From the NCBI RefSeq assembly GCF_900095885.1, contig NZ_LT615367.1, positions 3,596,001-3,660,000 on the forward strand: a stretch of 64,000 bases of DNA, written 5' to 3'. The DNA is from Dickeya aquatica (lineage in GTDB: Bacteria; Pseudomonadota; Gammaproteobacteria; Enterobacterales; Enterobacteriaceae). Under the pieces are notes generated by a model. It saw only the letters and a list, made by a program, of their open reading frames with translations. It was not told the origin of the DNA and ran no database searches. Positions 28,799 through 38,251 of the stretch are shown piece after piece. Made by a program: the position numbers and the translations under genes. How positions within the stretch are numbered: position 1 is the stretch's first letter; each line of letters starts with the position of its first letter.

Positions 28799-30361
28799 AT
28801 GCTACAGCGACTCTCACTTAAAAACCTGCCCGTTACGCGCAAGCTGTTGCTGGGATTTGGTTTATTACTTCTTATGGGCATCATGCTGTCTTTGGTAGGT
28901 TTTGATGGTTTACACAACAGCGATCAATCTTTAAAACGCATCAGCCGCCTCGGAGCCCTGTATGACAAGACCGTTGTGGCACGCGAAGGCAATTTCAGCT
29001 ATGCACTGGAGCGCAAAGCGCAATACCTGGAACAACACGATACGGCCATCAACACCATCAGCCAGGAGTTAACCAGCCTGCTGGAAGAGATCCGAGGCGG
29101 AAACTGGCCGCAGGAGGATGAAAATGCCATCACGCAGGTGCATTCCGTACTGGGCGATTACATCCGCCAGCGTCAGCAAGTGATGAAAAGTGATGTCAGC
29201 CAGCAGGAACTGAGCGCACTCAACACCCAGATGGCAACACTGCAAGACAGCATCAACCAGCTTTACTTTACCGAGGAGAGCCGGGCGGCTCACAACGTCA
29301 CCAGCAGTGATATCCGGCTTGCCATTATTACACTGGTGGCGGTGATCCTTGGCCTGACGGCAGCCATTGTCATCTCCCGCCAGATAGTACGTCCATTACA
29401 GCTGGCATTACAGGCAACCCGCGCCATCTCCGAAGGTGACTTGACGGTGCGCCTCAGCAGCGAACGCCGCGATGAGCTGGGCCAGTTGATTAGCGCGATG
29501 GCCAAAATGAACGACAACCTGCACGGCATGATAGACAATATCCGCTTCAGTGCAGACCAAATCTCCCACGCAGCCAGTGAGATTGTTGCCGGGAATACCG
29601 ATTTATCCGCGCGTACCGAAGAACAGGCCGCAGCCATTGAACAGACCGCAGCCAGCATGGAGCAATTAACCTCGACGGTGAAACAGAACACCGACAACGC
29701 CCACCATGCCAATTCACTGGTGATGAGCGCCTCATCAACGGCTCGTCAGGGCGGAGAACAGGTCAGTAGCGCCGTGCAAACCATGGGCGACATCGCTCAG
29801 GGCTCCCGCCGTATCGCGGAAATCACGTCGGTTATCAACAGCATTGCATTTCAGACTAACATTCTGGCGCTCAATGCCGCGGTTGAAGCTGCTCGTGCCG
29901 GTGAGCAGGGTCGCGGCTTTGCGGTCGTCGCCGGTGAAGTGCGCAACCTCGCGCAGCGCAGCGCCCAGGCGGCCACCGAAATTGAAAACCTGATTGCCAC
30001 ATCAGTATCGCAAATTAACAATGGTGCATCGCTGGTAGAAAACGCAGGTAAAACCATGGCAGACATTGTGCAGGCCGTCACGCAAGTGCACGATATCATG
30101 GGGGAAATTGCTGTTGCTTCCGACGAGCAGCACCGGGGGATTTCTCAGGTCGGTTCCGCGATTGTAGAAATGGATCAGACCACACAGCAGAACGCGGTGC
30201 TGGTCGAGCAGTCTTCTGCGGCCGCGGTATCACTGGAGCAGCAGGCAGAGCGGCTCTCTCATGCGGTATCAGTCTTCCGTCTAACCACCAATGCAGGCCG
30301 CCACGCCAGCAACGGTTCGGCCTCCGCCCCGCTGCCGCGCCTTAGCATGCAAAACGCCTGA
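28799..30361 (+). CDS. Methyl-accepting chemotaxis protein
   Basis: A 520-residue chemoreceptor with TM1 at about 15-36, a helical periplasmic domain of roughly 150 residues (about 37-182), TM2 at about 183-204, HAMP (about 205-257), and a signalling hairpin with RTEEQAAAIEQTAASMEQL and the tip [20 protein letters not shown]. The tail (SNGSASAPLPRLSMQNA) has no NWETF. AAGGAAG precedes the ATG. Terminated by a hairpin shared with rlmB. The ligand is unknown. Confidence 0.94.
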   Translation: MLQRLSLKNLPVTRKLLLGFGLLLLMGIMLSLVGFDGLHNSDQSLKRISRLGALYDKTVVAREGNFSYALERKAQYLEQHDTAINTISQELTSLLEEIRGGNWPQEDENAITQVHSVLGDYIRQRQQVMKSDVSQQELSALNTQMATLQDSINQLYFTEESRAAHNVTSSDIRLAIITLVAVILGLTAAIVISRQIVRPLQLALQATRAISEGDLTVRLSSERRDELGQLISAMAKMNDNLHGMIDNIRFSADQISHAASEIVAGNTDLSARTEEQAAAIEQTAASMEQLTSTVKQNTDNAHHANSLVMSASSTARQGGEQVSSAVQTMGDIAQGSRRIAEITSVINSIAFQTNILALNAAVEAARAGEQGRGFAVVAGEVRNLAQRSAQAATEIENLIATSVSQINNGASLVENAGKTMADIVQAVTQVHDIMGEIAVASDEQHRGISQVGSAIVEMDQTTQQNAVLVEQSSAAAVSLEQQAERLSHAVSVFRLTTNAGRHASNGSASAPLPRLSMQNA

Positions 30362-30378
30362 TTAGCGCGAACGAAAAA

Positions 30379-30407
30379 AAGCCTGAGCCCGGAGCGGGTT
30401 CAGGCTT
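30379..30407. terminator. Terminator between the chemoreceptor and rlmB
   Basis: AAGCCTGA (30379-30386) and TCAGGCTT (30400-30407) form the base of a hairpin that continues through GCCC/GGGT. A preceding A-run makes it effective for the minus-strand nsrR-rnr-rlmB transcript, with seven U residues after the stem. Confidence 0.8.
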
Positions 30408-30412
30408 CTCTC

Positions 30413-31147
30413 TCAGGCCAGCCGCTGGCGTACCGCTTCAAACAGGCACACGCCGGTTGCCACCGAAACATTCAGTGACGACACGCTGCCCGCCATCGGA
30501 ATACGGATAAGCTCATCGCAGTGTTCACGCGTCAAACGTCGCATACCTTCACCTTCTGCGCCCATCACCAGCGCCAGCGGGCCAGTTAACTTGCTTTGGT
30601 ATACCGAGTGATCGGCTTCCCCGGCGGTGCCCACCACCCAAATATTCTGTTCCTGTAACAAACGCAACGTGCGTGCCAGGTTGGTCACACGGATCAGCGG
30701 TACGGTTTCCGCCGCACCACACGCCACTTTTTTCGCCGTTGCATTCAGTTGCGCTGACCGGTCGCGCGGCACGATCACCGCATGCACACCAGCGGCATCC
30801 GCATTGCGCAGGCACGCCCCCAGATTATGCGGGTCAGTCACTCCGTCGAGCACCAATAAAAAAGGCGTCTCCAGCGATGCCAAAAGCCCCGGTAAATCAT
30901 TTTCCTGATATTGCCGCCCTTCTCTGACACGCGCGACAATCCCCTGATGTACCGCCCCTTCTACCTTTTCATCCAGCCATTGGCGATTGGCGAGCTGTAC
31001 CGCGATACCGTTCGCTTCCAGTTCCGCAATCAACGGCATCAGGCGGCGATCTTCGCGCCCTTTGAGGGTAAACACGTCCAGAAAACGTTGTGGATCGCGC
31101 TCCAGCAGGGCTTTCACCGCATGGATGCCATAAATAATTTCACTCAT
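30413..31147 (-). CDS. rlmB: 23S rRNA (guanosine-2251-2'-O)-methyltransferase RlmB
   Basis: A 244-residue SPOUT (TrmH-type) methyltransferase (E. coli 243) that methylates the ribose of G2251 in the peptidyl-transferase P-loop of 23S rRNA. The N-terminal substrate-binding domain begins [19 protein letters not shown]. The C-terminal knot carries motif 1 ([21 protein letters not shown]), motif 2 ([13 protein letters not shown]) and motif 3 ([22 protein letters not shown]). It is the third gene of nsrR-rnr-rlmB, as in E. coli, but separated from rnr by 190 bp. Confidence 0.97.
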   Translation of the reverse strand: MSEIIYGIHAVKALLERDPQRFLDVFTLKGREDRRLMPLIAELEANGIAVQLANRQWLDEKVEGAVHQGIVARVREGRQYQENDLPGLLASLETPFLLVLDGVTDPHNLGACLRNADAAGVHAVIVPRDRSAQLNATAKKVACGAAETVPLIRVTNLARTLRLLQEQNIWVVGTAGEADHSVYQSKLTGPLALVMGAEGEGMRRLTREHCDELIRIPMAGSVSSLNVSVATGVCLFEAVRQRLA

Positions 31148-31337
31148 GAATGCTCTTCAAACAGGTTACAGAGCCGCTGCAAACGGCCCTTGCCATAATT
31201 AATCACGTTAGTAAAAATCTTTTAATACCATGATATCTAAAACGAAAACACTGCCACACAGCGCTCTGGCATGAAAACGGCATGGTGCGAAAAACGCACC
31301 ATGCCGCACCTGAGCTGGCCGTGATAACACGCAGCCG

Positions 31338-33842
31338 CTATGGCTGCGCCGGTTTGGCCTTTTTACTGGCCCGTTTTGCCCGCGTTGCCTCGGCAATTTT
31401 ACGCGTTTTCTCCGCGTTTTTTTTCGCCTTTGCCGACGCCTTCACGCCCGTTTTTGCCTTGTCGGTTTTTGGCTTGTCGGTTTTTGACTTGTCAGTTTTC
31501 GCTTTGGCAGCCGGTTTACGCTTGCCGTCACTGTCCGCACGAAAGGCGCTGTCTGGCTCAAAATTAGTCCGTGGCCCGGTGCGACGACGACGCGGTGTTT
31601 TTGCCTCATCCCCGGCGTTTTTCTTTGCCCGGTCACGCGCGGTTTTACCTTCACCGCGCACCTTACGTGATGACGAAACCAGCGCAAAATCGATTTTACG
31701 CTCATCCATGTGCACCGCTTCAACACGAATACGCACTTCATCGCCGAGGCGATACGTCTGACCGCGGGACTCGCCAATCAGCCGCTGACCAACATTGTCA
31801 TAACGGTAGTAGTCATTATCCAGGGTAGAAACATGCACCAAACCATCGATGAACAGATCGTTGAGACGCACAAAAAAGCCAAAGCCGGTGACACTGGCGA
31901 TAATGCCGGTAAACGCTTCACCGACATGGTCTTGCATAAAATCACACTTCAGCCAGTCAGCCACATCGCGGGTGGCTTCATCTGCCCGGCGCTCGGTCAT
32001 TGAGCAGTGTTGACCCAGTTGCAGCATCTCATTGAAATCGCAATGCCAGCCACCGGTTGCCGTCCAGCGCGCTTTACGATCGCTCAGGATATATTTGATG
32101 GCGCGATGCAGCGACAAATCAGGATAGCGGCGAATCGGTGACGTAAAGTGGGCATACGAGGTCAGCGCCAGACCAAAATGCCCCCGGTTTTCCGGGTCAT
32201 AGATGGCCTGTTTCATGGAGCGCAACAGCATGGTTTGCAGCATCTCACGATCCGGGCGGTCAGCAATCGCCACCATCAGCTCGGCATAATCTTTTGGCTG
32301 CGGTTTCATGCCGCCGCCGAGCGACAGCCCCAGTTCACCCAACACGCTGCGCAATGCCAGAACGTGATCTTCACTCGGTTGATCATGCACACGGAACAGT
32401 GCCGGTTCTTCACTCTTCTCAACGAATTTCGCCGCTGAAATATTCGCCAGAATCATGCACTCTTCAATCAGTTTATGCGCATCGTTGCGCACCACCGCTT
32501 CCACTCGCTCGATACGGCGCTCGGCGTTAAAAATGAACTTGGCTTCTTCTGTTTCAAAAGCGATACCACCACGCTCTTCGCGGGCTTTTTCCAGCACCTT
32601 GTACATGCGGTGCAGTTCTTCCAGTGGTGCCACCAGCGAGGCGTAATGCTCGCGCAATTCCAAGTCACCTTGCAGAATGCTCCACACTTTGGTGTAGGTC
32701 AGACGGGCATGTGAGCTCATCACCGCTTCATAAAATTTATAGCTGGACAGTTTACCCTGCGCGGAAACCGTCATCTCACAGACCATGCATAAACGGTCAA
32801 CCTGGGGGTTGAGTGAACACAGGCCATTGGAGAGCACTTCCGGCAGCATCGGCACAACCTGTGACGGAAAATACACCGAGGTGCCGCGCGCGCGCGCTTC
32901 GTGATCCAGCGGCGTACCAGGGCGAACATAGTAACTGACATCGGCAATCGCCACCCACAGCCGCCAGCCGCCGCCGCGTTTCTTCTCACAGTAAACCGCA
33001 TCGTCAAAATCGCGCGCATCTTCACCGTCAATCGTCACCAGCGGTAATGTGCGCAGATCGACGCGGCCTGCTTTGGCGCTTTCGGGCACTTTATCGGTGA
33101 GCGAACTGACCTGCTCTTCCACTTTTGGCGGCCAGCTGTGGGGAATCTCATGGGTACGCAAAGCGATATCAACCGCAAGCCCGGTACCCATATTATCGCC
33201 CAGGATTTCAACAATTTTACCGATAGCCTTGGTTCGACGGGTGCCTCGCTGGGTCAAGTCCACGACCACCACAGACCCCATGCGGGCTCCGCCAATAAAC
33301 TCAGGCGGGATGAGGATATCAAAGCTCAGGCGACTGTCGTCAGGCACCACAAAACCGGTGCCTGCTTCGGTGAAATAACGCCCGACGATTTGGCTGGTGC
33401 GCGGCTCCAGAATACGCACAATGCGCCCTTCGCGCCGTCCTTTGCGGTCTTCGCCGAGCGGCTGGGCCAGCACCACATCACCATGAATCACCGTCTTCAT
33501 CTGCTCGGCACTGAGGTAGAGGTCGTCTTTGCGCCCCTCGACCCGCAAAAAACCATAGCCGTCACGATGGCCCAGTACCGTACCGCGCAGTAAATCAAGT
33601 TTTTCCGGCAAGGCGTAGCATTGACGACGGGTAAACACCAGTTGCCCGTCGCGTTCCATGGCGCGCAACCGACGGCGCAGCCCTTCCAGTTGTTCCTCTC
33701 CGCTCAGTTCAAGAGAAGCGGCCAGTTCCTCGCGGCTGATGGGGGTATCCCGTTTGGCAAGGTGTGCCAAAATAAACTCACGGCTGGGAATGGGGAATTC
33801 GTATTTTTCTGCTTCACGTTCCAGAAACGGATCTTGTGACAT
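31338..33842 (-). CDS. rnr: Ribonuclease R
   Basis: An 834-residue 3'-5' exoribonuclease that degrades structured RNA and takes part in tmRNA-dependent quality control. The ATG at 33840-33842 follows GGAG and gives the conserved [20 protein letters not shown]; 16 further codons upstream are not needed. Order: winged-helix domain, two cold-shock domains, the RNB catalytic domain ([17 protein letters not shown] contains the Mg2+ aspartates), S1 domain, and a basic tail. The tail has a run of 5-residue repeats of the [10 protein letters not shown] type, encoded by three 15-bp DNA repeats at 31458-31502. In E. coli the Lys-rich tail binds RNA and SmpB and controls protein stability. It lies directly after nsrR. 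Confidence 0.98.
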   Translation of the reverse strand: MSQDPFLEREAEKYEFPIPSREFILAHLAKRDTPISREELAASLELSGEEQLEGLRRRLRAMERDGQLVFTRRQCYALPEKLDLLRGTVLGHRDGYGFLRVEGRKDDLYLSAEQMKTVIHGDVVLAQPLGEDRKGRREGRIVRILEPRTSQIVGRYFTEAGTGFVVPDDSRLSFDILIPPEFIGGARMGSVVVVDLTQRGTRRTKAIGKIVEILGDNMGTGLAVDIALRTHEIPHSWPPKVEEQVSSLTDKVPESAKAGRVDLRTLPLVTIDGEDARDFDDAVYCEKKRGGGWRLWVAIADVSYYVRPGTPLDHEARARGTSVYFPSQVVPMLPEVLSNGLCSLNPQVDRLCMVCEMTVSAQGKLSSYKFYEAVMSSHARLTYTKVWSILQGDLELREHYASLVAPLEELHRMYKVLEKAREERGGIAFETEEAKFIFNAERRIERVEAVVRNDAHKLIEECMILANISAAKFVEKSEEPALFRVHDQPSEDHVLALRSVLGELGLSLGGGMKPQPKDYAELMVAIADRPDREMLQTMLLRSMKQAIYDPENRGHFGLALTSYAHFTSPIRRYPDLSLHRAIKYILSDRKARWTATGGWHCDFNEMLQLGQHCSMTERRADEATRDVADWLKCDFMQDHVGEAFTGIIASVTGFGFFVRLNDLFIDGLVHVSTLDNDYYRYDNVGQRLIGESRGQTYRLGDEVRIRVEAVHMDERKIDFALVSSSRKVRGEGKTARDRAKKNAGDEAKTPRRRRTGPRTNFEPDSAFRADSDGKRKPAAKAKTDKSKTDKPKTDKAKTGVKASAKAKKNAEKTRKIAEATRAKRASKKAKPAQP

Positions 33843-33882
33843 TGCGGTTTCTCCGTTGTCATCAGCAAGCGGCTGAACAGGC

Positions 33883-34308
33883 TTATTCAACCAGAAGTAA
33901 TTTATAGAGCGGCGGGTTTTCGTTCACCATGTCGGCAAGCGTATATTTATCAAGCTCCTGCAAAAAATTCTGCACGGCTTGTTGCAATACCTGCTTGAGA
34001 CGGCAGGCGGGCGTGATATGGCAAAATCCCTCGCTACAGTTAACCAGCGACAGCGGTTCCAGCTCGCGCACCACATCACCGATGCGGATCGTCGCCGGGT
34101 CACGCCCCAGCCGGATGCCACCGTTTTTGCCGCGCACGGCCATCACCAGCCCGGCGCGGCTGAGCTGATTAATAATTTTCACCATATGATTGCGCGAAAC
34201 GCCATACACCTCGGTCACTTCTGAGATGCTGGTCATGCGGCCATCCGGCAATGACGCCATATAAATCAGCGCCCGCAAACCATAATCCGTAAAACTTGTT
34301 AACTGCAC
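33883..34308 (-). CDS. nsrR: Nitric-oxide-sensing repressor NsrR
   Basis: A 141-residue Rrf2-family repressor with an iron-sulfur cluster that is destroyed by nitric oxide. The start is GTG at 34306-34308: AGAGG lies upstream, and the protein then begins with the conserved [19 protein letters not shown] at the E. coli length. The HTH covers about residues 28-50 ([20 protein letters not shown]). The cluster ligands are the three cysteines in [16 protein letters not shown] (about 91, 96 and 102). It heads the nsrR-rnr-rlmB operon. A near-perfect operator for it lies before ytfE at 19662-19684. Confidence 0.97.
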   Translation of the reverse strand: MQLTSFTDYGLRALIYMASLPDGRMTSISEVTEVYGVSRNHMVKIINQLSRAGLVMAVRGKNGGIRLGRDPATIRIGDVVRELEPLSLVNCSEGFCHITPACRLKQVLQQAVQNFLQELDKYTLADMVNENPPLYKLLLVE

Positions 34309-34670
34309 AGAAACCTCTGGGTACATTGCCAGACAGTCAAAAACTGCCCTGAAGAAACACCGCCTGAAACCGGGAAGAACGCCACCTGCCACGGCTCGCG
34401 CACGTTATGTTCATTTTTTATCAGCAGATGATAAACCAGTGGCAGACGGGGGGCGAATTTATTTAGCACCAGACAATTCTTCCTAAAGCAGAATTTCCGC
34501 TAATCTTTATATTTTAAGACACAAAAGATAAGAGAATCATGCTTCCTCAGTGGTTGTTTCATCTGTTATGTTCTGAACAAAAATACCCTGCGACATTATC
34601 TTAACGGACGGCAAATCCAATCCGGCTTTGCCAGTGTTTTTTTGCTCTGCACACACTAGGAAATGGAACC

Positions 34671-36251
34671 ATGCGTTTGAAAAATCTCTCCATCCGTACC
34701 GGTTTGTTGACATTGCTGTCTGTCATCACACTGCTGTTGCTGCTCGTCAGTGGTATGGGGATTCAGGCCATCAACAAGAGTCGGGACTCACTGACCGCAC
34801 TGAATCAAATTCAGGGTGAGCAATTGGGCTCACTGATGAATGGCTATAACCTGACGCTGCGCGCCAGAGCCTCCGCCACGCTGGCGGTACGTAAGATTGA
34901 AATTGGCCTGCTGGATGTTGGGGCGAAAGAAACCGAAAAACTGGATGTGTATGTACAACAGTCAGAAAAAGACATACGCCAGTTCAACACCATACAGACC
35001 AATAGCGAGCAGGAGCAAAAACTGGCCCAGCAGGTGCAAAAAAGCTATCAGGACTACCTGAATCAAGGGCTTAAACCCATGCTGGACTCGTTGAAAAAAC
35101 AGTATACCGATGAATACTACACGTTACTGGAAAACAACCTGACGCCGTTAAGCGACGCCTTTGATAAATCCATTCAAAACTTCCGTCTCTATTCTCAGCA
35201 ACTGTCCGGGCAGCATATCCAGCAGGCCAATCTTAACGAGCGACTGATGCTGCTGCTGATTGCTGTCGCCTGCGTAATGTCACTGCTGTTAGTGGTACTC
35301 GGCTGGCTGGCGCTGCGCCATATGCTGCTGAAACCGCTTGATAGCGCCATTGAACAACTTGAGCACGTTGCTTCCGGTGACTTGACTCACCGCATTACGC
35401 AAGGCGGCAGTAACGAACTGGGGCGGCTGAGTGACGCCATTGAACGGATGCAACTGGCGCTACTCGACTCGGTCAGTCAGGTGCGCGATGCCAGCCAGCA
35501 AATCGACCAGGGCAGCCGGGAGCTGTTTAGCGGCAACCGCCATCTGGCCGAACGCACCGAAGAATCTGTCGCGGCACTGGAACAAACCAGTGCCAGCCTG
35601 GAAGAACTCAGTGCGACCGTCAAGCGCAACGCGGACAATGCCGAGCTGGCGCACCAGCTCACGAATCAGGTATCCAGCACCACCGATCGCGGTAATGAAT
35701 CCGTCAATTACGTGGTGGAAAAAATGCGTGAAATCGCCAACAGCGCCAAACGCATCAGCGACATTCTCGGTGTGATAGACGGCATCGCGTTTCAGACCAA
35801 TATTCTGGCCCTGAACGCCGCCGTTGAAGCTGCGCGTGCCGGTGAACAAGGGAAAGGGTTTGCGGTGGTGGCGGGCGAGGTTCGCAATCTGGCCCAGCAC
35901 AGCGGCCAGGCGGCGAAAGAGATTCGGGCGCTTATCATGGATTCGCAATCCCATGTGACAGAAGGGCTTGATCTGGCTGCCAAAGCCGGGGAAACCATGG
36001 ATGAAGTGGCCGATGAAATCACCCGCATCACCACGCTGATGAAAGAGATTTCTTACGCTTCACAAGAACAGCACAAGGGCATTGAGCAGGTGCACATCGC
36101 CTTTAGCCAGATTGATAAAGTGGCCCAGCAAAATGCCACGCTGGTGAAAGCCTCAACCGACACCACCCAGTCACTGGAAGAGCAATCGCGTCAGTTGGTG
36201 CAAGCCATGGCAATGTTTCGCATCGAGCAGCACAGAGGCCTGCTACAGTAG
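34671..36251 (+). CDS. Methyl-accepting chemotaxis protein (four-helix-bundle sensor type)
   Basis: A 526-residue chemoreceptor starting [21 protein letters not shown]1 is at about 10-31, then a helical sensor domain of about 155 residues ([20 protein letters not shown] begins it), TM2 at about 193-214, HAMP, and a signalling hairpin with [18 protein letters not shown] and [20 protein letters not shown]. It resembles the receptor at 314-1906 in sensor length and motifs ([15 protein letters not shown] versus IQGKEL), so they look like paralogues with diverged sensors. No NWETF tail. I found no convincing sigma-28 promoter in its 280-bp upstream region. Confidence 0.94.
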   Translation: MRLKNLSIRTGLLTLLSVITLLLLLVSGMGIQAINKSRDSLTALNQIQGEQLGSLMNGYNLTLRARASATLAVRKIEIGLLDVGAKETEKLDVYVQQSEKDIRQFNTIQTNSEQEQKLAQQVQKSYQDYLNQGLKPMLDSLKKQYTDEYYTLLENNLTPLSDAFDKSIQNFRLYSQQLSGQHIQQANLNERLMLLLIAVACVMSLLLVVLGWLALRHMLLKPLDSAIEQLEHVASGDLTHRITQGGSNELGRLSDAIERMQLALLDSVSQVRDASQQIDQGSRELFSGNRHLAERTEESVAALEQTSASLEELSATVKRNADNAELAHQLTNQVSSTTDRGNESVNYVVEKMREIANSAKRISDILGVIDGIAFQTNILALNAAVEAARAGEQGKGFAVVAGEVRNLAQHSGQAAKEIRALIMDSQSHVTEGLDLAAKAGETMDEVADEITRITTLMKEISYASQEQHKGIEQVHIAFSQIDKVAQQNATLVKASTDTTQSLEEQSRQLVQAMAMFRIEQHRGLLQ

Positions 36252-36389
36252 CCTTGCCAGACCTTAGCGGGCGTTAATTTTGCACCAACGCGCTAAAACA
36301 TCACGTTGGTGCATCATGCGGCTCTTCGTTATGGTCATCACAGCGGGCAGACCAAACAGGCAGCGCAGCGATACACACAGGAGGGGTGA

Positions 36390-37628
36390 ATGAAGATTAT
36401 TAATGCCGTTTTACGCCACCAGCCGGGCTTGTATACGCTGCAATGCCATCAGGGCGTGATTGCCGCTATCACGGCGCAACCCGACACGTTACTCGTCAGC
36501 CCGGATAGCATTGATGCCGACGGGCAACTGGTTATTCCGCCGTTTGTCGAGCCACATATTCATCTGGATGCGGCTCTCACCGCGGGCGACCCGCAGTGGA
36601 ACATGAGCGGCACGCTGTTTGAAGGCATTGAGCGCTGGAGCCAGCGTAAGGCGACCATCACCCACGAAGACACCAAGCGCCGGGCGCATGCGGCTATCGC
36701 TATGCTGCGCGATCACGGTATTCAGCATGTGCGCACGCATGTTGATGTGACTGACCCGACGCTGGCGGCACTCGAAGCAATGCGGGAAGTCAAAACCGAA
36801 GCCCGCGATGTTATCGACCTGCAAATCGTCGCCTTCCCGCAAGAAGGAATTGAATCCTACCCGGATGGCCGTGCGCTGATGGCGCGCGCCATCGCACTTG
36901 GTGCGGATGTGGTCGGCGGTATCCCGCATTTTGAGAACACACGCGAACAGGGCGTCAGCTCCATCAAGTTTCTGATGGATCTGGCAGAACATAGCGGTTG
37001 TCTGGTGGACGTCCATTGCGATGAAACCGACGACCCAAATTCACGTTTTCTGGAAGTCCTGGCAGAAGAAGCACGGGTCAGAAACATGGGCGAGCTCGTC
37101 ACCGCCAGTCACACCGTTGCGATGGGTTCTTATGACAACGCCTACTGCGCGAAGCTGTTCCGCCTGTTGCACCGTTCAGGCATTCATTTTATCTCCTGCC
37201 CGACCGAGAGCATCCACCTGCAAGGCCGTTTTGACAGTTTCCCTAAACGCCGGGGCGTGACCCGTGTGGCAGAACTTGACCGTGCCGGTATCAACGTTTG
37301 CTTTGGCCAGGATTCCATACAAGACCCGTGGTATCCGCTCGGTAATGGCAACATTCTGCGGGTGCTTGATGCCGGGCTGCACATCTGCCACATGATGGGC
37401 TACAAAGACTTGCAACGCTGTCTGGATTTTGTCACCGATAACAGTGCCCGTGCGCTGCATCTCGGCGAGCGTTACGGCCTGGCGGTGGGCCGGCCGGCCA
37501 ATATGGTGATTCTGGATGCACCGGACGACTATGAGGCGGTTCGCCGTCAGGCTAAAGCGCGCGTCTCGATTCGTCACGGGCAGGTCATCATGCAACGTGA
37601 CACTGAACGAGTGCACCGGTTCGGGTAA
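36390..37628 (+). CDS. codA: Cytosine-deaminase-like amidohydrolase with altered active site
   Basis: A 412-residue amidohydrolase close to E. coli CodA (427), preceded by AGGAGGGG. Shared residues: H56 and H58 (VEPHIHLD), Q151 (FPQEG), H209 and E212 (DVHCDE), H241 (ASHT) and D308. Two changes stand out: the E. coli FGHDD segment is FGQDS, so the equivalent of D314, which contacts the cytosine ring, is S309; and IANPLVNIHL-type residues are SCPTESIHL. Substitutions at E. coli D314, including Ser, are known to shift preference toward 5-fluorocytosine. So the enzyme may act on a modified cytosine or another imino-heterocycle. No codB permease is adjacent. It lies between a chemoreceptor and a GGDEF-EAL gene. 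Confidence 0.85.
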   Translation: MKIINAVLRHQPGLYTLQCHQGVIAAITAQPDTLLVSPDSIDADGQLVIPPFVEPHIHLDAALTAGDPQWNMSGTLFEGIERWSQRKATITHEDTKRRAHAAIAMLRDHGIQHVRTHVDVTDPTLAALEAMREVKTEARDVIDLQIVAFPQEGIESYPDGRALMARAIALGADVVGGIPHFENTREQGVSSIKFLMDLAEHSGCLVDVHCDETDDPNSRFLEVLAEEARVRNMGELVTASHTVAMGSYDNAYCAKLFRLLHRSGIHFISCPTESIHLQGRFDSFPKRRGVTRVAELDRAGINVCFGQDSIQDPWYPLGNGNILRVLDAGLHICHMMGYKDLQRCLDFVTDNSARALHLGERYGLAVGRPANMVILDAPDDYEAVRRQAKARVSIRHGQVIMQRDTERVHRFG

Positions 37629-38251
37629 ACGACATCGCTCAGCCAGTCCGGCCAACCGTGCCCCAGCCAAGGCGTTGACCGCTACCGCAGGTGATGATGA
37701 CACCACCTGCCGGAGAACATGCAGTATGGCTTATCTATCAATGACTCATTTACCGCCCGCCGTTTAGCTGCTCAATGCTCCTCCCCTGACTTACCTGCCC
37801 GTCATTACTGCAACCCACCAGATAGCCTGATCTTTTCGCTTGTCGCTGATTTTTTTTCCTTAAATTCAATGGGGCCTCTCAGAAGTTGCCGCTCATGGTC
37901 GATAATTTCTCTGATAGGGTTATTGGCTCAACATGAGTGACAAGAAAATTCGTGGGGCGCATCACGGCATCAAACCGGTTCACCTCTGCTTCGTCGCCCC
38001 GGTTTGATGCCAGCAAATACATTCACTTTAAAAATAATTAATCAAAAAATCAGAAACAAAACACACAGCACAAGCCGTAACAGCGCGTCCCGCATCGGAT
38101 GGCAACATCATCACTGTCATGACCGTAATGCTGTGATGACAAATAATCGTGTGAGGGTGAATAACAACACTATTGCTATCACACTCTCGCTATGTTGTTG
38201 CCCGTTCGCCTGCGCGGTTTGTCATAAAAACAGCATGAATAGATGAGGTGA
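37629..38251. other. 620-bp intergenic region with a 12-bp inverted repeat
   Basis: I see no gene. A short repeat (GCAGGTG at 37687-37693 with CACCTGC at 37704-37710) may end codA. A perfect 12-bp inverted repeat (GCATCAAACCGG at 37967-37978, complement at 37999-38010, 20-base loop) lies further on. A 24-codon frame from 37933 ends inside its right arm but lacks a good ribosome site. The remainder is AT-rich and presumably holds the promoter of the GGDEF-EAL gene. Confidence 0.5.

Noticed and set aside
34393-34670. Sigma-28 promoter for the chemoreceptor at 34671
   Set aside because: TAAAG and a TCCGCTAA-like box are present but only 8 bases apart rather than 15, so no functional promoter can be claimed.
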